Positions 1-4,717 of a stretch of DNA of 6,898 nucleotides are shown here, piece by piece. The notes under the pieces are model-generated. The model had not been told where the DNA came from, searched no databases, and saw only the letters and a list, made by a program, of their open reading frames with translations. Origin of the DNA: CAWJHE01 sp964614855 (lineage in GTDB: Bacteria > Chloroflexota > Anaerolineae > Anaerolineales > UBA4823). The position numbers were made by a program, and so were the translations under genes. Positions within the stretch are counted from its first letter, which is position 1; every line of letters begins with the position of its first letter. The DNA is taken from positions 1 to 6,898 of the forward strand of contig CAZTMX010000152.1 of NCBI GenBank assembly GCA_964614855.1. The letters run 5' to 3'.

Positions 1-500
1 CCGGGTTCCGTGCTGGATTGTGCTTGGCCATTTTGGCCTTGGCTAACTTGGCTTTGTCCATTTTGGCCCTGGCTGCCCTGTCCATTGGTGCTCTGGCCCC
101 AGCGTCCTTGCCCGTTTTGGCTCTGGCCCCAACGACCCTGTGTGCTTCCGGTTGCAGCCTGTGCCCCTTTGCCCTGGGTTGCGCCCTGGTTACCGGCGAA
201 GGCCTGCGTGCTATCTGCAGGTGCGAAAGTCCTTGGCAGTGCTGTTGTGTCAGCCGCCGCAAAGTCTTCCACAGCGGGTGATGTCTCATTTGCTGTAGAT
301 TGGTCATCGATTATTTCTGAGGCATCTTGTGCCGCTGCCAGGGCTTTTTGTTCATCAGTAGCTTGCACAGCCAATTTTTGCTGCTCAACAGCCGCAGCTG
401 CCTTCTGAGCTTCGCTCTGTGCCTGTACATTGTAAACACTAAAACCAATTGCCGTTACCAGTAAAGCTGCCAATGTACCGACTAAAATTTTCTTCAACAT
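1..500 (-). CDS. Secreted/anchored Gln-Gly-Asn-rich protein, 5' part only
   Basis: I do not recognise this gene. It is partial: it starts with ATG at 498-500 and runs open through the left edge, giving 166 complete codons. The start is supported by an AAGGAG Shine-Dalgarno sequence (507-512 on the plus strand) six bases upstream. Residues 1-27 form a signal peptide or signal anchor: MLKK, a hydrophobic stretch ILVGTLAALLVTAIGF, then a plausible signal peptidase site after VQA. Residues about 28-65 are Ala/Gln/Glu-rich and could be helical or coiled. Residues 66-105 are Thr/Ala/Asp-rich. Residues 122-161 are four degenerate 10-residue repeats rich in Gly, Gln, Asn and Ser; the first two are GRWGQSQNGQ and GRWGQSTNGQ. 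No catalytic motif or heme site is visible. Such low-complexity N-termini often precede a folded domain, which here would lie outside the window. It is divergent from the cytochrome bc operon and shares its upstream region. The call as a real exported protein is firm; its function is unknown. Confidence 0.8.
   Translation of the reverse strand, partial: MLKKILVGTLAALLVTAIGFSVYNVQAQSEAQKAAAAVEQQKLAVQATDEQKALAAAQDASEIIDDQSTANETSPAVEDFAAADTTALPRTFAPADSTQAFAGNQGATQGKGAQAATGSTQGRWGQSQNGQGRWGQSTNGQGSQGQNGQSQVSQGQNGQAQSSTEP
18..137 (-). repeat. Four degenerate 30-bp coding repeats
   Basis: The minus-strand reading frame carries four successive decapeptides at residues 122-161: GRWGQSQNGQ, GRWGQSTNGQ, GSQGQNGQSQ and VSQGQNGQAQ. 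The first two are near identical; the last two share SQGQNGQ. This is a Gly/Gln/Asn-rich, probably disordered segment of an exported protein, and the DNA repeats could change in number by slippage. Confidence 0.7.
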
Positions 501-571
501 GGAAAACTCCTTATTCTTGTTGTGTAGGTTTTCATCAAATCCATTTTGTGTTCCGTGCAATGGATAAGGAC

Positions 572-577
572 AGTATA
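572..577 (-). promoter_or_regulatory. Candidate -10 box of the minus-strand secreted gene
   Basis: On the minus strand the hexamer TATACT matches the sigma-70-type TATAAT in five of six positions. It lies about 72 bases upstream of the ATG at 500. No good -35 hexamer sits 16-18 bases upstream; that position is taken by the direct repeats at 586-604, which end eight bases from the -10 box. This is the arrangement of activator-dependent promoters in which a PhoB/OmpR-type regulator replaces the -35 contact. It is inferred from sequence only. Confidence 0.5.
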
Positions 578-585
578 ATCAGCAC

Positions 586-604
586 GTGTGAAGTTTGTGT
601 GAAG
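586..604 (-). promoter_or_regulatory. Perfect direct repeat CTTCACAC, 11-bp period
   Basis: The minus strand reads CTTCACAC-AAA-CTTCACAC: two identical octamers exactly one 11-bp period apart, on the promoter-proximal edge of the longer phased array and eight bases upstream of the TATACT box. Two head-to-tail half-sites with 11-bp spacing are the usual target of OmpR/PhoB-family response regulators (E. coli Pho box, actinobacterial PhoP boxes). The half-site also resembles the TTCAC core of actinobacterial PhoP sites. Which regulator binds, and its signal, cannot be told from this window. Confidence 0.6.
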
Positions 605-684
605 GGCTTGCGAAGTTCCTGCGAATTTTCTTCAAATTTTCGGCGAATTTTTGGCAACTATGTTTCAAAAATTTGACAAATTTC
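586..684. repeat. Run of about nine 11-bp phased repeats in the divergent promoter region
   Basis: Written in rows of 11 bases from 586, the plus strand gives gtgtgaagttt, gtgtgaagggc, ttgcgaagttc, ctgcgaatttt, cttcaaatttt, cggcgaatttt, tggcaactatg, tttcaaaaatt and tgacaaatttc. The consensus is about ytgcgaatttt, with GAA/CAA at the centre and a T-run at the end of most rows. The first six rows are clear; the last three are degenerate. The array fills the centre of the intergenic region and its last row overlaps the TTGACA of a plus-strand promoter candidate. It could be an extended array of response-regulator half-sites, or phased T-tracts that bend DNA, or both. Confidence 0.65.
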
Positions 685-701
685 CTGCGGTCCGGTAAAT
701 A
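673..701 (+). promoter_or_regulatory. Candidate sigma-70-type promoter of the bc operon
   Basis: A perfect TTGACA at 673-678 is followed after 17 bases by TAAATA at 696-701, a weak match to TATAAT. Transcription would begin near 708 and give a leader of roughly 140 bases before the cytochrome b ATG at 846. The -35 hexamer lies inside the last, degenerate row of the phased repeat array, so a protein bound there would affect this promoter. Weaker alternative -10 elements (TACAAA at 790-795, TAAGAT at 805-810) lie nearer the gene, downstream of the second repeat pair. Confidence 0.4.
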
Positions 702-755
702 TCAGGTGAACATTTAGCGGATACTCTTTAGGTTGCCAGGGGAGTAGAGGACAAT

Positions 756-773
756 CTTCACAACAACTTCACA
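756..773 (+). promoter_or_regulatory. Second CTTCACA direct repeat, facing the bc operon
   Basis: The plus strand reads CTTCACA-ACAA-CTTCACA, two identical heptamers with the same 11-bp period as the minus-strand pair at 586-604 and the same core, but in the opposite orientation. A weaker third copy (GTGCACA, 778-784) continues the phase. The pair ends 72 bases upstream of the cytochrome b ATG. The same half-site facing each of two divergent genes suggests that one OmpR/PhoB-family regulator controls both. Confidence 0.5.
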
Positions 774-793
774 GGTCGTGCACATCTTCTACA

Positions 794-805
794 AATCGAT
801 CGATT
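794..805. promoter_or_regulatory. 12-bp perfect palindrome
   Basis: AATCGATCGATT is a perfect inverted repeat about 40 bases upstream of the cytochrome b ATG, next to the alternative -10 candidates. It could be an operator for a dimeric regulator. A palindrome of this length can also arise by chance in repeated GATC-type sequence, so this is weakly supported. Confidence 0.25.
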
Positions 806-833
806 AAGATTTCTGAACCCTGTGCGAATCACG

Positions 834-838
834 AAAGG
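834..838 (+). promoter_or_regulatory. Shine-Dalgarno deciding the cytochrome b start
   Basis: AAAGG lies seven bases before the ATG at 846. The longer in-frame alternative, GTG at 822, has no purine-rich sequence at a suitable distance, so the ATG is preferred and the protein is 460 rather than 468 residues. Confidence 0.65.
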
Positions 839-845
839 CAGCCCA

Positions 846-2228
846 ATGGATAAATCGGACGATCCTCAAACAAACTTCACCCAGCGTGTCTTCAAGACCC
901 TGGCTCCTGAACCGGTGCCCACGGATGACCGCGGGCGCATGCGTATGGTGATGGATAACCTGGTGCTGCATTTGCACCCGGCCAAAGTCCCGGTAAGTAC
1001 GCTCAGCTGGACATACACCTGGGGTCTGGGTGGTTTATCTGCCTTGCTGGTAACCATCCTGGCGTTAACCGGTATCTTCTTGCAGATGAACTACACGCCC
1101 AGCCCACTCCAGGCTTACCAGGATGTGCTCTCCCTGCGCATGGACACCTGGTTTGGCGATTTGCTGCGCAACCTGCACCACTGGTCTGCCAATTTGCTGG
1201 TGCTGGTGACGGTTCTTCATTTGCTACGTGTTTTCTTCACCGGGGCGTACCGCCCGCCGCGCGAGACCAACTGGCTGGTGGGTGTAATCATGCTCATCCT
1301 GGTGCTTGGCGCCAATTTCACTGGCTACCTGCTGCCCTGGGACCAACTGGCTTTCTGGGCGATCACCGTGGGCACCAGCATCCTGTCCTATGTCCCCCTG
1401 ATCGGTGAAGGGCTCAGCCGCTTGATCCTGGGTGGGCCGGAGGTGGGCGCTGCCACGCTGCTCAACTTCTACTCCCTGCACATCAGTTTTATCCCCCTGG
1501 GGATCATGATGCTGATGTCGCTTCACTTTTGGCGAGTACGTAAGGACGGCGGTCTGACCCTGCCGAAGAAAGTACACGAGGTCGAAGCGCCAAAGGTAGA
1601 GCGCGTGACCACCATCCCATACCTGGTGCGGCGTGAAACAGTGTTCGCTGTGGTGTGGATTGCGGTCTTGCTCACCTGGTCGATGCTGGTGCCGGCGCCG
1701 TTGGAAGAAATCGCCAACCCGCAAATCAGTCCCAACCCCGCCAAGGCGCCGTGGTATTTCATGGGCATCCAGGAGCTTTTGCTGCATTTTCACCCCTTGG
1801 TGGGTGCGGTCTTGATCCCGCTGCTGGCGATGGGGGCGCTGGCTTTGCTGCCCTTCTATGATTTCCGCACTGAAAATATCGGTGTTTACCTGCGCACAGC
1901 CCGCGGCCGGGCATTGAGCCTGGTTGCTGCCGGGCTGAGCATGATATTGACCCCAGCCTGGGTGTTGCTGGATGAATTTGTCCTGGATTGGCCTGCCTGG
2001 CTGGCTGGATGGCCGACTCTGCTCTCCAATGGGTTTGTGCCGTTATCCCTGATTTTGTTGGGTCTGTTTGGTTTGGATGATCTGATCAAACGCAAGGGGC
2101 ATGCCAGCCTGGAAGAGCGGGTTTTGTTTCACTTTATCTTTCTCCTGACATCACTGGTGATCCTCACCCTGATAGGAATCTTCTTTCGCGGTCACGGCAT
2201 GGCGCTCGTCTGGCCTTGGGCTGGATAA
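846..2228 (+). CDS. Cytochrome b subunit of a menaquinol-type cytochrome bc complex (b6 and subunit IV fused)
   Basis: The membrane core of a quinol:cytochrome c oxidoreductase: it carries two b hemes and the quinol-oxidising (Qo) and quinone-reducing (Qi) sites. The 460 residues hold both the N-terminal four-helix heme bundle and the C-terminal domain, so b6-like and subunit IV-like parts are fused. Heme ligands are visible: His111 and His125 in helix B (HHWS to VLHLLR, 14 apart) and His212 and His227 in helix D (YSLH to SLHFWR, 15 apart, the b6-type spacing). Hydrophobic helices are near 56-80, 112-132, 143-165, 208-229, 264-283, 316-337, 356-377, 395-411 and 428-447. The Qo PEWY motif is replaced by APWY (301-304). 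The position of the b6f heme c(n) cysteine appears to be Gly60 (YTWGLGG), so no extra covalent heme is expected. It is the first gene of the operon, 39 bases from the Rieske gene. The start is ATG 846 (Shine-Dalgarno at 834); a GTG at 822 would add eight residues. Confidence 0.93.
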   Translation: MDKSDDPQTNFTQRVFKTLAPEPVPTDDRGRMRMVMDNLVLHLHPAKVPVSTLSWTYTWGLGGLSALLVTILALTGIFLQMNYTPSPLQAYQDVLSLRMDTWFGDLLRNLHHWSANLLVLVTVLHLLRVFFTGAYRPPRETNWLVGVIMLILVLGANFTGYLLPWDQLAFWAITVGTSILSYVPLIGEGLSRLILGGPEVGAATLLNFYSLHISFIPLGIMMLMSLHFWRVRKDGGLTLPKKVHEVEAPKVERVTTIPYLVRRETVFAVVWIAVLLTWSMLVPAPLEEIANPQISPNPAKAPWYFMGIQELLLHFHPLVGAVLIPLLAMGALALLPFYDFRTENIGVYLRTARGRALSLVAAGLSMILTPAWVLLDEFVLDWPAWLAGWPTLLSNGFVPLSLILLGLFGLDDLIKRKGHASLEERVLFHFIFLLTSLVILTLIGIFFRGHGMALVWPWAG

Positions 2229-2253
2229 GCGGATGAGATCAGGAATTTTGATC

Positions 2254-2258
2254 AAGGA
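2254..2258 (+). promoter_or_regulatory. Shine-Dalgarno deciding the Rieske start
   Basis: AAGGA sits nine bases before the ATG at 2268. It directly abuts the alternative TTG at 2259, which therefore could not be served by it. This fixes the Rieske protein at 157 residues, beginning MSILTRRDVLK. Confidence 0.65.
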
Positions 2259-2267
2259 TTGGCGATC

Positions 2268-2741
2268 ATGAGCATACTCACACGAAGAGATGTACTAAAG
2301 ACCACCTGGATGATGATCGGCGGTTTGGCATTGGTCGAAACTGGCGGTCTTACCCTGGCTTATATGCAGCCCCGGTTGGCGGAAGGCGAGTTCGGCAGCG
2401 TGATCACGGCCGGCGCAGTCGATGACTTTCCCCCAGGTTCGGTGACGCACGTCCCCAATGGGCGTTTTTACCTTTCAAGATTACAAGACGGCGGTTTCCT
2501 GGCGATCTACCAGCGCTGCACGCACCTGGGCTGTAATGTCCCATGGGAACAGAGCGCCGGCGAGTTCATTTGCCCCTGCCACAGCTCGCGCTTTTCCCCC
2601 GAAGGCGATGTGCTCAGCGCACCTGCTCCCCGGGCATTGGATTTATTTCGCGTAACAATAGAAGAAGGCCAGGTGAAGGTTGATACAGCCAGCCCAATCA
2701 CCCGCCAGGCATATGATCCCTCACAGGTGGTGTATCCATGA
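2268..2741 (+). CDS. Rieske [2Fe-2S] protein of the cytochrome bc complex
   Basis: Takes one electron from quinol at the Qo site and passes it to the c-type hemes on the outer membrane face. The 157-residue protein has a twin-arginine start (TRRDVLK, residues 5-11) and one hydrophobic segment near 14-33, so it is expected to be folded in the cytoplasm, exported by Tat and kept as an N-terminally anchored subunit. Both cluster boxes are present: CTHLGC (84-89) and CPCHSS (102-107). By homology the ligands are Cys84, His86, Cys102 and His105, and Cys89-Cys104 form the disulfide. A Pro-rich loop (SAPAPRAL, 117-124) covers the cluster. Two departures from CPCHGSxY: Ser106 replaces Gly, and Phe109 replaces the Tyr whose hydroxyl hydrogen-bonds a cluster cysteine, which predicts a lower midpoint potential, fitting menaquinol. 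The stop overlaps the start of the next gene by four bases (ATGA), suggesting translational coupling. Confidence 0.93.
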   Translation: MSILTRRDVLKTTWMMIGGLALVETGGLTLAYMQPRLAEGEFGSVITAGAVDDFPPGSVTHVPNGRFYLSRLQDGGFLAIYQRCTHLGCNVPWEQSAGEFICPCHSSRFSPEGDVLSAPAPRALDLFRVTIEEGQVKVDTASPITRQAYDPSQVVYP

Positions 2742-4381
2742 AATCGACTGATCACACGATCGAATATATTATTGGTATCCTGGCAACAAGTTTGATCGCA
2801 ATAGTGATCCTTGTGTATGCGCTCCGGGAGCCGCAGCGCATCGAAGCGGCCCAGGCAGCCCAGTTGAACTGGGATTTAGACGAGGCCATGACCCTTTACG
2901 CAGAGAACTGCTCTGTGTGTCACGGCCTATCAGGGGAAGGGATCGGCCCGACCCCGGCTTTGGATAACCCAGCTTTGCGTGACTCTGATCCCGCCTCAAT
3001 GGAGAAGGTGATCGCTCGAGGCCTGTTCAACACCTCCATGCCCGCCTGGAGCCTGGAAGATGGCGGTCCCCTGGGGGATTACCAGATCCAACAGCTTGTA
3101 TTGCTAATCCAATACGGCGATTGGCAGGCAGTGCAAGACCGTGTGGTTAATATGGGGCTGGCGCCGCGTATTCCATTTACTACAGAAGCAGATCCAGAGA
3201 CCCTGGAAGCAATTAAAACCTTGCCCGAGGGCGATACGCTCGCTCGCGGTATGGAAGTCTACGCGGATAGCTGCGTGGCCTGTCACGGTGCAGATGGGGT
3301 TGGCAGCAGCCTGGCGCCAGCGCTGAACGATCCGTTGTTGCGTGAGAAAACCAAAGAAGAACTCCTGCGCATTATCCAGAACGGTGTGCCTGGCACCTTG
3401 ATGGCTGGCTGGAATGCCGCCCTTGTAAGCGAAGACCAGGATGCGCTGCTTGAGTTGATCGTGCGCTGGGATGAAGTACCGGAAGGCGCCATCCCTGCGC
3501 CGGATAAACCGATTGCGGTGACCGAGGAAAGCCTGGCGCTGGGTAGCGAGTTGTACACCGCCAATTGCGCCCGCTGCCATGCAGCTGAAGGGCATGGTAC
3601 ACCGCGTGCACCTGCTTTGAACGTGAAGAGCTTCCTGACGGACACCCCCGACGCAGCAATCGAGCAGATCATCACCCTGGGTGTACCGGATACATCGATG
3701 CCAGCCTGGGGCGACCGGCTGACGGATGTGGAAATCCAGGCTATCGTTGGATTTGTCCGCTCGTGGGAAACCACCGCGCCTGAGGTGGCTGTTCCGCAGC
3801 GCGGACCGTGGTGGCGCACAAGCGGGGGGGCGACGACTGGCTCGCCTGCCTTGCCTAGCGGTGGTGTATCGCCTCAAGGCTCAACGCATGGTTCAGCCCA
3901 ACTCGGCGCCCAGGCTACTGCTGCGGCAAGCGGAACAGATGCTGAGGCCGCAGTGCAGGCTACTGCCGCGGCGAGTGGAACAGATGCAGAAGTCGCAGTG
4001 CAAGCCACTACAGCAGCTAGTGGAACAGATGCGGAGGCCGCAGTGCAGGCTACTGCCGCGACGGGCGAAACAGGTGCTGAGGCCGGCGTACAGGCCACAG
4101 CCGCGGGTACTGAACTCTCCGCTGTCCCAGGTACTGGCCAGGGTCTGGCTGAGGGTTCTGGGCAGGGCGCGGCTGCGGGGCAGGGGGCGGGTGCAGGAAA
4201 TGCAGCCGCTGGCGGGCACGACCAGACAGGTGGTGGGGGACCGCCCTGGGCGCAGCAAAGCCAACCGATCGCCTGGTATGAGGCGCTCGATTGGCGTGCC
4301 TATGCACTGGCTGCCGGCGTGCTGGCAGCCGCGCTGGCCTTGATCCTTGCCGGAATGGTCAGGCTGCGAAAAGTCGTGTAA
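2738..4381 (+). CDS. Membrane-bound tri-heme cytochrome c, electron-accepting subunit of the bc complex
   Basis: A 547-residue protein that probably replaces cytochrome c1, accepting electrons from Rieske and passing them to a soluble or membrane acceptor outside the membrane. Residues 10-29 form an N-terminal transmembrane anchor. Three class I cytochrome c domains follow with heme sites CSVCH (58-62), CVACH (179-183) and CARCH (277-281); likely axial Met ligands are Met101 (SMPAW), Met222 (LMAGW) and Met321 (SMPAW). Residues about 350-515 are a low-complexity Ala/Gly/Thr/Gln linker with four 15-residue repeats (392-451) and a Gly/Gln-rich stretch. A second transmembrane helix (about 521-541) ends in a basic tail, MVRLRKVV. 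With both helices, the heme domains lie outside and both ends in the cytoplasm, which fits the positive-inside rule. The ATG overlaps the Rieske stop; AGGTGG (2725-2730) is a Shine-Dalgarno sequence. A run of seven G (3824-3830) lies at the start of the linker. Fusion of the three domains into one double-anchored subunit is the odd feature. Confidence 0.9.
   Translation: MKSTDHTIEYIIGILATSLIAIVILVYALREPQRIEAAQAAQLNWDLDEAMTLYAENCSVCHGLSGEGIGPTPALDNPALRDSDPASMEKVIARGLFNTSMPAWSLEDGGPLGDYQIQQLVLLIQYGDWQAVQDRVVNMGLAPRIPFTTEADPETLEAIKTLPEGDTLARGMEVYADSCVACHGADGVGSSLAPALNDPLLREKTKEELLRIIQNGVPGTLMAGWNAALVSEDQDALLELIVRWDEVPEGAIPAPDKPIAVTEESLALGSELYTANCARCHAAEGHGTPRAPALNVKSFLTDTPDAAIEQIITLGVPDTSMPAWGDRLTDVEIQAIVGFVRSWETTAPEVAVPQRGPWWRTSGGATTGSPALPSGGVSPQGSTHGSAQLGAQATAAASGTDAEAAVQATAAASGTDAEVAVQATTAASGTDAEAAVQATAATGETGAEAGVQATAAGTELSAVPGTGQGLAEGSGQGAAAGQGAGAGNAAAGGHDQTGGGGPPWAQQSQPIAWYEALDWRAYALAAGVLAAALALILAGMVRLRKVV
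3824..3830 (+). repeat. G7 homopolymer inside the cytochrome c gene
   Basis: Seven consecutive G fall at the start of the linker, just after the third heme domain. A one-base slip would keep all three heme domains but replace the repeat linker and the C-terminal membrane helix with an unrelated Arg/Gln-rich tail, because the shifted frame is open to 4343. Whether slippage occurs is unknown. Confidence 0.35.
3911..4090 (+). repeat. Four tandem 45-bp repeats coding a 15-residue unit
   Basis: Copies begin at 3911, 3956, 4001 and 4046, with a partial fifth from 4091 to about 4111. The unit translates as QATAAASGTDAEAAV, then QATAAASGTDAEVAV, QATTAASGTDAEAAV and the more diverged QATAATGETGAEAGV. 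Copies one and two differ at roughly six of 45 bases, mostly silent changes, so the protein repeat is conserved more than the DNA. It lies in the linker between heme domain III and the C-terminal membrane helix and probably acts as a flexible, length-variable spacer. Confidence 0.85.
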
Positions 4382-4443
4382 GGCACTGGTTATGGCACCA
4401 CTTCACGCCATCATCTGGCAAAGAGCTGTGCGATTACGCCGGT

Positions 4444-4461
4444 GCGGTGATCGGTCACCGC
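4444..4461. terminator. Perfect 7-bp hairpin after the cytochrome c gene
   Basis: GCGGTGA-TCGG-TCACCGC forms a perfect GC-rich stem with a four-base loop, 63 bases after the cytochrome c stop. No T-run follows on either strand, so it may be an RNA-stabilising 3' hairpin or a factor-dependent termination element rather than a classic intrinsic terminator. Confidence 0.4.
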
Positions 4462-4543
4462 TTGTCCAAACAAAGGGCGGATCAAGGTCTGGTAAAGCCG
4501 GACTATAAGGGTTTTGATTTCATTGGTGATGATTTAAATTGTT

Positions 4544-4579
4544 TGCCCCTGTCTTTCAATTTTTCCAAAGGCGGGGGCA
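4544..4579. terminator. Candidate terminator hairpin in the convergent junction
   Basis: TGCCCC (4544-4549) pairs with GGGGCA (4574-4579), and inside it CTTT pairs with AAAG around a ten-base loop, separated by a three-by-three internal loop. On the plus strand it is followed by the T-rich TATTTATTT. It could end transcription of the bc operon. The interrupted stem makes this tentative. Confidence 0.35.
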
Positions 4580-4717
4580 TATTTATTTCCTGGGTGAGCT
4601 ATGGTTTTGAACCCACAACCACCTCATCGACTGTCAGATTTCGACTTAAAAATCTACAGGATGAGAGTTGTTGATTGTCTCTATCCAGGCTGACGAGAGT
4701 AAAGAAATAATGCTTTT

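Larger units (their letters stand above)
4382..4717. other. Convergent intergenic region, no gene supported
   Basis: This stretch separates the stop of the cytochrome c gene from the stop of the isomerase gene on the other strand. An open frame does cross it (4291-4674), but it begins inside the cytochrome c gene in another frame, has no Shine-Dalgarno sequence and resembles no family I know. It contains two hairpins, listed separately, and a short tRNA T-arm-like string near 4602-4616 that does not fold into a tRNA. Confidence 0.6.

Noticed and set aside
10..408. Plus-strand open frames of 132 and 87 codons at the left end, rich in Trp, Pro, Cys and Leu.
   Set aside because: They are the antisense of the repeat-bearing secreted gene, whose signal peptide and Shine-Dalgarno sequence fix the minus strand as coding.
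586..684. CRISPR-like array.
   Set aside because: The 11-bp period is far too short, there are no spacers, and the rows form one continuous degenerate repeat.
822..845. GTG at 822 as the cytochrome b start.
   Set aside because: No ribosome binding site lies upstream of it, while ATG 846 has AAAGG at seven bases.
3104..3877. Long antisense open frame (257 codons) opposite the cytochrome c gene, with further antisense frames through the linker.
   Set aside because: These are explained by the GC-rich codon pattern and repeats of the real gene; the sequences are Arg/Ser/Gly-rich with no domain or start signal.
3726..4343. Plus-strand alternative frame of 205 codons across the linker.
   Set aside because: It is a shadow frame of the repeat linker with no start signal. 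It matters only as the possible product of slippage at the G7 tract.
4590..4640. tRNA-like string: the minus strand contains GGTTCAAAACC, resembling a T-arm, and the plus-strand translation gives GFEPTT, often seen opposite tRNA genes.
   Set aside because: The T-stem has only two consecutive pairs and no matching acceptor, anticodon or D-arm is found within 90 bases. At best it is a worn tRNA or attachment-site remnant; it may be chance.
4291..4674. Open frame of 127 codons crossing the end of the cytochrome c gene.
   Set aside because: It starts inside the cytochrome c coding region in another frame, has no Shine-Dalgarno sequence and shows no recognisable domain.
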